From: Taiwanofungus camphoratus
Taxonomy: Eukaryota > Basidiomycota > Agaricomycetes > Polyporales > Taiwanofungaceae
Direction: 5' to 3'
DNA: 64,000 bases
Assembly (NCBI GenBank): GCA_003999685.1
Contig: CP021228.1
Span: forward strand, 1,364,001-1,428,000
Part shown: positions 1 to 11,120 of the stretch, one piece after another
Numbering within the stretch: position 1 is the stretch's first letter
Layout: each line of letters opens with the position of its first letter
Program-made: the position numbers and the translations under genes
Notes under the pieces: generated by a model
What the model was told of the DNA's origin: nothing
Seen by the model: the letters and a program-made list of their open reading frames with translations, nothing else
Database searches by the model: none

Positions 1-662
1 AGGTCTTGTCTTAGTATATTTCATGTATGTTCCTTTGTTTCAGCCTTTCTAGTGACGACAAGTAGCCACTCCCTCTACAGGCCACTCCGTAGTTCGTAGT
101 ACGCAAGTAGTTAGGATGCCACTTGTACTATGCCACTCCCGATGCGCCTTACATTATAGTACAGTAGTATAAATGCGATGTATGGTGTCTCGGAACAACA
201 GAGAAGTTCACCCCCATCCTGCAGAGCTCAAGAAGAGCACCTTCGATTCAGTCTCCTACTGCATTCTACTGCATCCTTCCATCTTCGATTACGTTCGAAG
301 AGTTGCGTCTACCATCCACCTTCTACAGTATCTTGAAGGGTTGTGTCTCATCCATCTTCGACATTCATCGAAGGGTTGCGTTCAGTCTTATATCCGCCTT
401 CGAGCCACATCGAAGGGTTGCATATCAGCTAAGTCCTCACGTCTTGCCTCTCCTTAGTACAGTACAGCATAGTAGCACATCGAAGCTACGTCGAACAGTC
501 ACAACACACGTCGTAGGTCACTGAAGGTCTTTGTAGACATCTCTCGACCCATTTGAAACTGGGAACCCTTTGCTGCTGACTCTCCCCTCCACACTAGTTC
601 TATAGCCTTCCAGCTTCTCTAGGTCGTACCCAGTAGGGGTTGGAGTGTTATAGTGCGCATCA
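1..662 (+). repeat. Partial LTR (family of Gypsy-2), cut by the window edge
   Basis: The segment is highly similar to 47493-48159, the 3' LTR of Gypsy-2; about the first 310 bp of the LTR lie outside the window. It carries the family's hallmark, a run of short cgaagggttgcgt-type repeats, and ends in gcgcatca, directly against KDZ transposase coding sequence. It is therefore an LTR (solo, or the 3' LTR of an element to the left) inserted into the KDZ gene. It lacks the roughly 55-bp segment that 47494-48159 has near its middle, so it is a separate insertion, not the partner of that LTR. Confidence 0.85.
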
Positions 663-2893
663 CTGCTTCAGCAGATACTGACCATACTGGCAGTTGATGT
701 CATAAAGCAGGAGCATTCTGCCAATGTCCTTTGTGTTGTATCCAATGGCATTGAACAGGGAGTAGTCCATGTTCATCTGTCTCTCCCCCTTTTGAAAGTC
801 CACGACAGAGTGTGGCACAAAGCAGCCATGCTGAGGACAGGCAGTGGCTCCGATCCCGGTGGACTCCAGCTTGTGCTGGTCAGCATTGGCCAGGTCGACG
901 GCCTTGTGGTTGTGACAGATGCCCAGCTGTGCAATGGGAAAAAAGACACATGAGATCATGGGCATGGGGACCAGTGAGATGGGAATCTACCCCCTTGAGC
1001 TCCTTGGCCACCTGGAGATGGGCCTTGTACCTGCCATCGGCCACAAAGAAGCCAGTGCCGTCAGTGATCTCCACATTGTTCCTGGGCCTCCTCATCTTGA
1101 GATGCTCTGCAGAGAAGTTGCCATCCATCATGAACCCTTGGGTGTACACCAATCTGGACATGGTCAGACCGGGCACAGCCAGACTGGGCTCAGATCACTT
1201 ACTGGTCAGAATGTTCCTTCCAATCTGGGTCCAAATTGACTCCAGGTTGTGGGCAGGCAGCACAGAAAAAGGAAAGGTCACCATCTCCAGGCTGCTGTCT
1301 GGATGGGTATCCAAACCCATGTCACATGAGGTCCTTGAGATGAGACCACTGTCTGGTGACCCTGAGGAATTGCTGATACCGGTCCTTGATGATGGGGTAC
1401 CCCATGAGCATTGGCAACCTCCTGATGGGTGGCCACGGAATCACTCACCAGCACGGCTTGAGAGAGAATGGGATTGGTCACCCTTCTGAGCTGGCTGTAG
1501 AAGTTGAGGGTGGAGGTCTTGCATTTGAGGTTCTCCAGCAGGAAGTCATCAAGGACCTTGAAAGTGAAACAAGTTTTGATGTGCCTGTGGCTGGCAGAGT
1601 AGAGGCCCATGTCCAGCAGCTGGTCTTCATGACTGGGGGCATTCACACACCCACACCAGTGAATGGGAAGTTGGTGAATGCCAGAGGTATTGACCATGAC
1701 CATCATTTGATGGATGCTTCTGGTGTCAAATGCCACAAGGGCATGATGCCTGTCAATACTCTGAAGGCAGTCCCAATGTTGCATGAGGTATGCCCTGTGT
1801 CTCACTGATGGCACTGCTATCTTTACTGGTGGCACCAAGACCATACCGATGGCACCACACTTATCACTGCCAGCACTGCACCCATAGCCAACAGTGCCAT
1901 GACTATTCCTGTCAGTGCTGCAATCATTGCTGTCAGCACTGCAACCATTGCTGCCAGCACCACAACCATTGCTGCTGGTGCTGTGACTATTCCTGACAGT
2001 ACTGTGTTCATTCCTGACAGCACTGTTGATATCATTTTGTGGTAATTTCCAATTATCTGAGCTTGGAATGAGCACACACAAGATCCTGTCCTTGAGCACA
2101 TCCCTGAGGGCACCACTCACCCAGCACATCATCTGGCTCTGGGTTTGTGAAGACTGGAATGTCATCTGGCACCCTCTTCCAATACCCAGTCATCCTCAGC
2201 CTCTTCCTCATCAGAGAACATCCCATCCTGTCCATCCAGGGTCATAAGGCAGGCACTCCCCTTGTGGCCAAGCTGGATACATGCTCCCACATCCCATAAT
2301 CAAGCCAGGGTGAAGAAGGTGTTATGGGTCCATTTCTGGATCCTGTGGAATAGTAGCCTGGCATGTTCCAGTTTGCAGCACTCCATACAAAACATGGGTT
2401 TGGCCAGGCAGTCCAGACAGCGCCAGAGCGCCCCCTTCATGCTGCACCAGATGCAAGAATGACTGGAAGAAGAGTGTGATCATGGAGAGGGTTCTGTGTG
2501 GTGGGGGGCACCCTCATACATGTACAGTCTATTTAAATAATGCTCTTTGCTCTCTAGCCACTCCCTCATGAGATCAGGTTGAGACTGTATGAAAAATGTG
2601 AGCTGTGATGCCATTCCAGTCCCATTGGCTCAGACGATGCCCACCTGAGTGGATGGAAACACAGGCTGAGAAATATGATCCTCATAGACAGGTAGATCAT
2701 ATCCTGCATTGGCATGCCTGCTTGTTCTTGGAGTTTGGAGAGGGGTGCTCCTGGTAGGAGTGCTGGGCAAGGATGAGCCAGGCTTATCTTTGATCTGCAC
2801 CAACTGAGAAATCATGCCTCTGGAAGTCTTTTTCTGCTTCCATTTGGCCTCCTGGATGATGGAGGAGCTCAATCTTCTTTTTCTTTTTCCCAT
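663..2893 (-). pseudogene. KDZ-superfamily transposase remnant, N-terminal part
   Basis: Read on the minus strand from an ATG at 2891-2893, this resembles basidiomycete KDZ (Kyakuja-Dileera-Zisupton) transposases. A basic N-terminus (MGKRKRRLSSS) is followed by a PVFPSTQV-type segment. Near 2455-2290 there is a cysteine-rich CxC2-like block (CIWCSMKGALWRC, FCMECC, FHRIQKW, IQLGHKG). Near 1720-1450 comes NTSGIHQLPIHWCGC and FKVLDDFLLENLKCKTS, and near 860-740 the KDZ core HGCFVPHSVVDFQKGERQMN, then YDINCQYGQYLL. The frame is broken by several stops and shifts, expanded by a minisatellite (1806-2031), and ends at the LTR at 662, so the C-terminal part is missing. The family assignment is from motif memory. 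The gene is divergent from gene A, with 218 bp between their ATGs. Confidence 0.85.
1806..2031. repeat. 21-bp minisatellite inside the KDZ transposase remnant
   Basis: About ten degenerate units of the type gcagtgctggcagcaatggtt are visible (minus-strand reading). Because 21 is a multiple of three, the array adds a Ser/Asn/Gly/Cys repeat without shifting frame. The same unit recurs in genes A and C, after gene A, and in the 3.7-kb TIR element. Confidence 0.8.
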
Positions 2894-3111
2894 CAGGTTC
2901 ACCTGTTTTGTGGTGAAGAGTGGAAACACAGGAAAGGCACTCAAATATGTGTATTGAAGCTTGAGTGCAGATGCGTGCGAGTGCACATTTGTGTGACAAC
3001 AGGTGTGACCCATTGGGTTGGAGCGACTTTAGCAAAAGTGCGCAACAGCTGAAGTGCATCAAACTAGGGATCTGCCTTGCCTCACTGCTCTGCTGCTCAC
3101 TCACTTAAGCC
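2894..3111. promoter_or_regulatory. Short bidirectional intergenic region between the KDZ gene and gene A
   Basis: The ATG of the KDZ remnant (2893, minus) and that of gene A (3112, plus) are 218 bp apart and divergent, so this interval must hold both promoters if both genes were ever transcribed. I see no clear TATA box. The placement supports the two genes belonging to one element but is not proof. Confidence 0.45.
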
Positions 3112-5773
3112 ATGCCTGGGAACTCTATCCCTCAGACTCACAAGGATGCCATCAATGCTCTGTTCTCTGAGTGGAACCAGGCAGACAGAGCAGCCCGAGT
3201 GCAGTTCTTGCAGGATGTGTACGAGGATCTGGAGGAATTGGAGAACAGGAAGCTGACAGATGAGGAGAAAGAGGTGAGAGGTTCTGCTCTACATGACAGA
3301 GGACGTGCTCATGATCATCTCTATGCAGGCATTGAAGAAGTATGCCAGGAACAAGCAGGAGAAAAAGGCAGAGAGGAAAGAGTTTGATCCCAAATCATCA
3401 TACACCTGGAGGAGTGTGGTGGTGACCCATTGCAAGGAGGAACTGATGCACAGGATGGCCATTCCGACTGAGGGTGCCAAACCAGGCAGCCCTCAGTGGA
3501 TCACCCATTACCAGACCGTGAAAGCACAGTTGTGTGCTGCTGTGTCAGAAGAGCAGAAGGCTGCCTATGTGAGGGAAGCTGAGATATGGAACACAGAGGG
3601 AGCTCCAGCAGATGTCCAGATGGCCAGGGTGGAGAAGCATGGGGAGAAGGCAGTCAAGGAGTTTGCCCAGTATGTCTTCAAGATGATGGGCATGAGGGTG
3701 TATGTGCTGGGCGCGTACAGGGGAAAGAATGCCAAGATCTACACCACAGAGTGAGTGTGCAGTCCCCAATCATCCTCTCCTCTCTCACCTCCAAGCCCCA
3801 GTTTTGATTTCAATGACCAGTTGGATGGTGGGGACAAGGTGGAGGACAAGGTGGTGAACTGGAACTCAGAGGAGTATCTGAGGTTGTTCAAGAGATATGC
3901 AAACACCCAGTTTGGTGAGTGCCAGAGCCCATGTTGTTCACCATCCTGGTAGCCATTGACACCAGGACAGCACTGGAGCAAGAGGTTGATGGGGAGGAGG
4001 AGCCAAAGAAGAGGAAGAGGAATATGGAGCCAGCACTGGAGCTGGACACCACAGAGGATGGGGAGCCCCTTCTTCCATCTCAGGAGGTCATCTCAGCAGT
4101 GAGCCTGAATCAAAAGAAGCAGTTGATAGCACAGTTTGTGCACATGCATTATGGTACGTCCCCCATCCCTGTGGCCAAGCCACCAGGCTGACTGGCTGAT
4201 TGTCTGGGATGTCCCATAGTCAAGTGCTGTGGGATGCTGGAGGCGAAGGTGCCTTGGGGGGTGTTGCAGTCTGAGCAGGACAAATACATCTCAGCAGTGT
4301 ATATGCCAGAGGACATCACTCTGAAGGACTGCATCAAGATGATCCAGGCAGATGTGGACCGGCTTCTGAATTTTTGGTCTGACTGGCAGGATGACCCAGA
4401 GGTGGACCACACCTTCAAATTCAAGGCATGGAAGGGCAGGGACAAGGAACCTCAGCCACCGGTGAAGAGGGTCCCATCTTGGCCTAATCATCCCAAGCGG
4501 GCAGGCCGCAAGAACAAGGGCAAGGGAAAGGCGGTAACGCCACCTCACCCTGAAGATGAGGAGAACACCACTGAATCAGACAAAGACAGTAGCCATCACG
4601 ATGAGTCAAGTGACATAGAGAATGGGAATGAGCCGGGGCCTAGTGAACCACATCGGTCAGGTCACACACAAAGACCCAGAGTGGTGGGCAGAGGTAGAGC
4701 ACCACTCACAGGAGGTGCAGCAGCGGCAGGGCCAACGGGTGCAAGTGCAGCGCCGGCGGGTGCAAGTTCGGTGCCGGCAGGTGCAAGTTCGGTGCTGGCA
4801 GGCAGAGGTCGGCCCACTAGTAACCCTTTATCTCAACATACCCAATCACCATCACTGGCACATGCTGGAGGACAGCCAGTGGCCGGTCATGTGGAGGATG
4901 AAGGAAGCACATCAAGGACTCCTGCACCGGCCATACCCAGGAGCAAGTTCGAGTCACCGGCAACAGTCCAAGACAGTCCTGAGGCAAGACAGACCTATCT
5001 GCTCAGTCTGTCCCGACAGATGCCATATCGCAACTTCATCAAGACCATCCCCAAATTGGTGTGTGGTTGCTCTTTTCATATTCATCATGGCAGCCTAAAC
5101 ATTCCTTGCCCAGGCTCACATTATTGTTTCTGGCAATCGGTCTCATCAATGGGCCTGGGGGGAGTGGAAGTACACCTCCCCCCACTGTACTAGAGCCATC
5201 CACAGCAATATGGCCACAGGCTCCAAGTTCACTCAGTGGCTATCCTCAAAGCCCTATTACACCAGCAGGGGGGACAACTTTAAGCTGGACATGGTGAAGA
5301 CCCAGAACATGGCACTGGTGATTGGGCTCATGCTCAGGGACTTGGAGGAGGCCCAGGTGGCCAATGAAATGGAGGGTGAGCCCACTGACCTGCCTGACTA
5401 TGTTCTCAACTCAGTGCTCAGTGAGGACATGGTGGAAAATGTCCTGCTGCCTGCATGCAATGAGATGAGGGCAGGCACAGAGGCAGTGACAGAAGACACT
5501 GAGGTGATGGGGGACAGTTCCAGACTGACCAGATCAGGTTCAAAGCATCCCCAAGCACAGCCCAGTAAGTCTGGTGGACCTGATGTGCTACCTGTGCCAA
5601 AGAAGCATGTTGCTGGTCCAAAGGAGGGGAGCCAGAAGAGGAAAAAGAATGAGTTGGAGCCTGTGGAGGAGGAGGAGGAAATGGAATCATCATCTAGGAA
5701 GAAGGGGAAGGGGGTGCCTGGAAGACCCAAACCCAGGCCGGCCAACAGGGGTGGGAGGAGGACTGCGGCTTAG
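3112..5773 (+). CDS. Gene A: unknown nuclear-type protein with AT-hook-like tail, KDZ neighbour
   Basis: Six exons keep one open frame through five GT-AG introns: 3112-3273, 3329-3750, 3802-3914, 3953-4153, 4220-5058 and 5114-5773 (798 aa). Residues ~60-190 carry a helical block with VSEEQKAAYVREAEIWNTEG followed by a KHGEKAVKEFAQYVFK segment, which resembles an HMG-box-like pattern (inference). The middle is low-complexity, rich in Ala, Pro and Ser, with a short 21-bp minisatellite (4709-4805). The end is acidic then basic (KRKKNE, GRPKPRPANRGGRR, an AT-hook-like motif), suggesting nuclear DNA binding. I recognise the type as common hypothetical proteins of Agaricomycete repeats, but no function is known to me. 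The exon phases all agree, so the gene looks intact, unlike the transposase beside it. Confidence 0.75.
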
Positions 5774-5800
5774 GTTGCATTGAGAGGAGGAAGACCAGGG

Positions 5801-5936
5801 TTGCAGTACCGGCAGCAATGGGTGCAGTGCTGGTGGTGAGGGGTGCAGTGCCAGCGGCAAGGGGTGCGGCGCCGGCGGCGATGACTACGGTGCCGGCAGC
5901 GATGAGTGTGGCACCGGCAGCGATGGGTGCAGTGCT
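5801..5936. repeat. 21-bp minisatellite just after gene A
   Basis: About six tandem units of the form ggtgcagtgccggcagcgat begin 28 bp after the gene A stop. They match the arrays in gene C and in the KDZ remnant. Confidence 0.8.
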
Positions 5937-6079
5937 GAACCTGAGTGTTGTGGCACCAGTGGTGTTTCTGCCTTATTGTTTTCTGTTTTATGTTCACCCT
6001 GAGATAGCCTAGATGGAAATATATACACATAAAATTACTTGAAACCACTATGTAGAATGCTTGTACATGCAATGGTACA

Positions 6080-6946
6080 CTACTGTTCAAAGTCCATGAC
6101 ATCATCCTCATCATCCTCATCCCCATATCCACTCAACATTGCACTGACATCATCCCCTCCCTTCTCAGTGGACACCTCCATCACCTGTGACTGAGGCTGG
6201 GCACAAGCAGAGGTGGCAGCAGGAGTTTGACCGGGTCCTTGTACCTCAGGATATATCACCAGCACCCTATCGCCACTGACCGGTGCCGGATAGTAGATGA
6301 CCGGCGCTGCAAATGGGTGGACCGGTGCCGGATCCTGCAACAGTGGCACCGGGGCATCAGGAAGGGAGACCGGTGAGGCAGGGGATGGTGTGGGCGACAC
6401 GGAGGGTGCTGGATTGATGACAGGAGGTGAGTAGACCCTGCTTACCCTTCTCTCCATGTCTGGCAGGGAGAACCAGACCACTGGCTCCTGTTCCCGGTCA
6501 CTCAGACCGGTATTCATGTGAACCATTGCCGGATCACTTGCATCTGGTGCTGTGATGTACAGAGCCAGAGCCGGGGTCTCCTGAGGCAGAGCCAGGTCAT
6601 CCTGAGGCAGAGCCAGGTTGTCCTGGGGTGGAGCCGGATCATCCTGTGAAGGTGCCAGGTCGCCTCCGCTGATCTCCCAGTCCATCAGACCAGAATTGTG
6701 GTCCATTGGAACCTCTTCCTGAGGCCCGGTAGATGGCCCTATGAGTAAATGGGGATCAAGGTCAGACAGGGTGTGAATAAAGGAACAGGACCTACCTGGC
6801 AGGTTCAAGATGCCTGGTCCCACCAAGCCCTCCACTGCTGCCCTCAAAGTCTCCACCATGAGCTCCGTTGTGGCCAGTCGGCGGCGCAGGGCCAGATTCT
6901 CGTACTCGAGCAGCTCCACCCACCCTCCCAGATCCTCTGCAGGCAT
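6080..6946 (-). CDS. Gene B tail: coiled-coil plus Pro-rich acidic region (3' exons of gene B or a separate gene)
   Basis: Two exons (6946-6796 and 6738-6080) join in phase across a 57-nt intron to give 269 aa from MPAEDLGG. Residues 10-50 form a likely coiled coil (ELLEYENLALRRRLATTELM), followed by a Pro/Ala/Asp-rich region with repeated (L)ALPQDD units and an acidic end (DEDDEDDVMDFEQ). It lies 137 bp after the stop of gene B on the same strand. Zn-cluster proteins often carry a coiled coil behind the cysteines, so it may be the C-terminal part of gene B, but I could not find an in-phase splice joining them. Confidence 0.55.
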   Translation of the reverse strand: MPAEDLGGWVELLEYENLALRRRLATTELMVETLRAAVEGLVGPGILNLPGRSCSFIHTLSDLDPHLLIGPSTGPQEEVPMDHNSGLMDWEISGGDLAPSQDDPAPPQDNLALPQDDLALPQETPALALYITAPDASDPAMVHMNTGLSDREQEPVVWFSLPDMERRVSRVYSPPVINPAPSVSPTPSPASPVSLPDAPVPLLQDPAPVHPFAAPVIYYPAPVSGDRVLVIYPEVQGPGQTPAATSACAQPQSQVMEVSTEKGGDDVSAMLSGYGDEDDEDDVMDFEQ

Positions 6947-7083
6947 GTCCCACGGTCACACAAGTGTGTCGCCGAGCCGTGGCACATGAAGCGTCCGTGC
7001 CAGCGGGACCACAATGTCTACGTATGCCATATCTGGCCGTCAATGAGGAAGGATTGAAAACAATAAACAAAAAACGTACTACG

Positions 7084-8478
7084 TCACTTTGGTGGCATAG
7101 ATGCCACCGTCCCCTCTCCACCCGACCCAGATGGCTCATCAGTAGGAGGAGAAGGTGATCTCCTCCTTGAGACTGCTGTCTTCCCCGTCTTCGGCGCCAG
7201 AGTGCACTGCCCTGCCAGCTCCACAGCCTGTGCCCTCCTGGTCTTCTTGCCTGTTGAGGGCCGGCTGGAGGAGGCAGTGGCATTGGCCACTTTGGCAGTG
7301 ACTTGGCAGTGGCGTGTGGTGGGAGGTGGCTGGGTGCATTTTGCCTTCGCAAAATGGCACCTGTCACAGGCCGTGACCTTGCCTGTGGGCGGCCGGTCGG
7401 GGTGAGTAGAGATGATACATTCACCCGGCTCACACCGGGTGCATGGTGGGTCCTATGCCAACATCAGCTGAAACTGAGAGAAACATGGAGCAGTCACGCA
7501 CCATTGGCTGTGCCCATTCATCAGAGCACATCGCTCCGAGCCTTCGGGACGGCTTCTCCTGCTCGCTCGGCGCTGCAGACACCGACCATGACTGCGATCG
7601 TGCCCAGCTGCTCCTCCTCAGTGGCCGCCCCTGCTCATCCTCCGATGGAACCGGTGTCGTCTGCTTTAGGATCCCCTTCGGCTTGTGGGGTGTCCTGGGC
7701 AATGGGTGTGGCAGCGGGGAGGCAGTTGCTGGTCGCCAGGCCAGTTTCTTCTCCTCACAGCGCCGCCCTCCCTCAACCGGGCTCATCCCCTCCATCTCGA
7801 CGTCTTCCTCAACCATCCCCTCCTCCCAGCTCACATCATCCACCTCCACCCTCTGCGGCACCTCCACGGTTCTGTGGGACTTGTGCAGTGCCACAACCTC
7901 TGGTCCCATCCTCACCTTCTTCCTTCTCTGGGTCTCCTCCTCCACCTCAACCTCCACTGATGTCTCCCGGGTCCTCTTGGCACCTGCAACAGCTGGGGAA
8001 TGAAAAGAAGTCAGTGTAAGTTATGTAATCAACATGCAGCTACTCACCTTCTGCTTGCCACCAAGTGTCCTCCATACTCTCCTCCCCCACCTCTGACACA
8101 GCACCCTCCGGTGGCTTCGAGTACCAGGGGTTGGCCTTGACTTCCAGATCGTCGGCTGACATAACCTCCAATCGCACCGGCACACTGTGCTGAGCGGCAC
8201 ATGCAAACTCGCCTGCACCGCTTAGGATGATGGCAGGCACATACGGCCGCTCACCAGCAGTGGAGGCCATGATGAGGAGGTTCCAAAGGGGACACTGAAA
8301 TGGATGTGATTATAGTTAGCATGTAATTAGATAGTGGAAAACTTACCAGCTCCTGCTCCAACCTCTCCTCAAACCAGGTCCGGCGTGAATGGTTGGGGCC
8401 AGGCAAGTGAGAGAGGGCCAGACGCACCCGGTTTGCCATCAGATAGAGGCTTTCTTTCACGGAAAGAGTAGAGGACAT
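7084..8478 (-). CDS. Gene B: cysteine-cluster protein of unknown function
   Basis: Four exons (8478-8347, 8294-8048, 7992-7502 and 7452-7084) keep phase and give 412 aa. The N-terminus is helical (VKESLYLMANRVRLALSHLP). The middle is basic and acidic with a KRTRE and a RRKKVR nuclear-localisation-like patch. Splicing exon 3 to 4 (donor gtgcgtg after CCAATG) creates a cysteine cluster, CTRCEPGEC and then CDRCHFAKAKC, of the form C-x2-C-x4-C...C-x2-C-x6-C. The second half resembles a fungal Zn-cluster half site. A role in DNA binding is possible (inference). It lies convergent to gene A and divergent from gene C (250 bp apart). Many Agaricomycete repeats carry such genes, and gene D in this window is another cysteine-cluster gene of the same general layout. 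Confidence 0.65.
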
Positions 8479-8728
8479 ATTTAAAGCAGGTTTCGATAAT
8501 GAAATGCAGCTAGAAACGCGTGGAAGGGGAATGTCACAATGGTGATGTCAATGACCAATGGACGAATGACGGTGAAACAGATTGTGGGATGATCACGTGA
8601 TCGGCGCATTCAGACACATCATGTGACCGAAACTTACTGATGCCTGCCTGATTTCTCATGTTCAATCCCAGTTCTGTTTCTGCGCTGATCTTGAGCTTCA
8701 AATTCATCATTTCTGTGACCCATATACA

Positions 8729-11002
8729 ATGTCCAGCACATCCAAGAGTGAGTTTTTTCAATATTCCTCTATTTGTGATACCAATGGCCCTGTTACAGAC
8801 ACTCAATCCAAGGGAAAGGGCATCACCAGGCCTTCTCAGCCTCTGCAGGCACCCACCATCTCTCCCTCCTCATCTGATCGGCCCAGTGAGCACCAGGGGA
8901 CAGGACAGGATCTCTCCATGTGGAATTTGCCTCCACCACCCCCCAGAAGGGTGGCCCCAGAGATGGTCAGAGAAGGGACAGAAGGAGGGAGAGGCCAGGG
9001 AGGAAGGGAAGGGAGTAGGAGGGGCCCCTCACAGTCAGTTAATCCCAGTTCTGTTTCCTCCAGACAGTCCCCCAGGACCTCATCCCGACCTTGGGAGTGG
9101 ACTGTGCTTCCCCCTCCCCCCCCATCACCAGTCACCCGGAATCCATCCCGGGACACATCTGGACCACTGGACTGGACGCAGCTTCCTCCCCCACCTCTCC
9201 CATCAGCAGGCCACTCATCGATGGCACGGGCAGGGCCCTCACTCTCAACATCAGCTGGCCGGTCAGCCCAGCTGCCATCTCAACCACCTGACTGGACGAT
9301 GCTGCCACCACCGCCGGCATCCTCTGCAGGTAGATCCCGGCCTCCTCCATTTGAACAGCCATGGTGGACAACGCTACCACTGTCACCCCCATCCCAGTCA
9401 GGCCCATTGGCCTGGGCTGCATCACAAGTGCCGGAGTGGACCCAGCTGCCTCCCCCCCCTCCGGCATCGGCCAGACCGCCACTGGGTGCGGTGCCTGTGG
9501 GTCGTGCACTGGCGCCATCGAGAAGCAAAGGAGGTGCAGCACCGGCGATGGGTGCAGCGCCGACGGCGATGGGTGCAGCGCTGACGGCGATAGGTGCAGC
9601 GCTGGCGGCGATGGGTGCGGTGCTGGCGGCGATGAGTACAGTGCCAACGGTGAGGGGTGCGGTGCTGGTGGCGATGAGTGTAGTGCCAATGGTGAGGGGT
9701 GCAGTGCCGGCAGCGATGGGTGCGGTGCTGGCGGTGATGAGTACGGTGCCAATGGCGATGAGTACGGCACCGGCAGCGATGACTACAGCGCCGGTGGCAA
9801 GGGGTGCGGCGCCAGTGGTGAGAGGTGTGGTGCCGGTGGTGAGGGGTTCAGTGGTGAGGAATATGGCGCTTGCGGTGATGAATGCAGTGCAGGGGGCAAG
9901 AGGTGTGGGACTGGAGATGGGAGGTGTGGCAGCGGGGGCAAGGGATGCAGTGGCAGGGGCAAGAGGTGCAGCCTCAGGGAGTGGGCAGGATGTCCCTGCA
10001 TTCCTCATTGATGAGGTGGTGGACATTGCCCTGCTCTCAGAAAATGTGCGGAGATATTGTGAGTCCCGTGTCATTCCACCTGGCTGTATGGTATCCAGCA
10101 TCTATGGGACCATCATTGATGTCAGAAGTCCCACCCGGCCTCATTGTGCCCTGTCTGCCTTTGAGAAGCAAAGGCATCAGATCTTTGGGCCACAGCCAAC
10201 ACGCATGGTTGCCCCAGGTGGGAAGGGAGATATGGCTGTGAGAAGAAGGGAGTTTTTGGCTGATGAGAAGTTTGTGGCTGTGGGTATGCATCCCATTGAT
10301 AGGAGACCACGCCGATCAGCTCCTCCCTCTTCTTCCTCTGATGGTGGGTCTTCTGGGGATGGGTCTGGCAGTGGGTATGGCAGTCAGGGGGATAGCAGGG
10401 GAGGGGATGAAAAGGATGACAGTGATGAGGATGAGGATGAGGAGGAGGAGGAGGAGGAGGAGGAGGAGGAGGGGGAAGGGCAGGGGGAGGGGGGGGAGCA
10501 AGGCCAGGGGGAGGGGGAAGAGCAAGGCCAGGAGGATGTCATAGAGTTCAGCTCTGATGATCACCCACAGCAGTGGGCAGAGCAGATGGAGATAGATGAG
10601 GGGCATGGTCAGGTAGGTATGCCTTGCTCTCCTTTTCTTGTGTTTCAAATTGATATGTGGACATGTACAGGCAGATTTCACAGCACAGGCAGCAGAGGGA
10701 CAAGGGGAAGGGGCAGACCCCAGTGATGATGGTGAGTTCTCAATCATGGTTCTCTCATCCAAATCCTGCCTTTGTGTTCACCCATTGTTTATGTAGAATC
10801 TGTTTTTTCTGCAGACTTGTTGAGATGGGCTGATGAGCACACTGAGACTCAAGCTGCTGCTCAGTTGGTATATGCTTATCAGCATCTCAGGGTGGAGCAG
10901 GTCAAATCTGCTGATTCATTGCAAAGGCTGACTGACATGAGGGACTTCAATGCCTTGGAGGTGGATTTTGTAGCACATGTACTAGAAAGGTACAAAATGT
11001 AA
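8729..11002 (+). CDS. Gene C: repetitive protein with W-x-x-L-PPPP repeats and acidic tract
   Basis: Four exons are likely: 8729-8747, 8799-10612, 10671-10731 and 10815-11002 (693 aa). The 51-nt first intron is in frame and could be retained. Residues ~40-250 hold about six copies of a (D/E)WTxLPPPP motif (MWNLPPPPP, WEWTVLPPPPP, LDWTQLPPPP, PDWTMLPPPP, PEWTQLPPPPP). Then follow about 20 units of a 7-residue Ala/Met/Val repeat encoded by the 21-bp minisatellite. A non-repetitive block (VRRYCESRVIPPGCMVSSIYG) comes next, then a Ser/Gly stretch, a Glu tract (10441-10470) and a helical C-terminus (LLRWADEHTETQAAAQL). No domain is recognised. The open frame through all this repeat suggests it was under selection until recently. 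Confidence 0.65.
9530..9985. repeat. 21-bp minisatellite inside gene C
   Basis: More than 20 units of the type ggtgcagcgccgacggcgat, each 21 bp, encode (A/V)MGAAP-like heptapeptides in the gene C frame. This is the longest array of the family in the window. Confidence 0.9.
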
Positions 11003-11120
11003 CCATATCTACATTCCTGTTCTTGGAACTTCATGTATATCTGAACATGGCTGTAATTTATCAAAGCTTTACCCAACAGTGAGGCCTTCATTTAGGCATC
11101 AGACTTGACCTGGCTGCTGC

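Noticed and set aside
9530-9985. Tandem units as a CRISPR array
   Set aside because: The units are contiguous 21-bp repeats without spacers, they are coding, and the organism is a fungus.
9132-10101. Long minus-strand ORFs (212 and 273 codons) opposite gene C
   Set aside because: They are shadows created by the frame-preserving 21-bp repeat; gene C has the consistent introns and stop.
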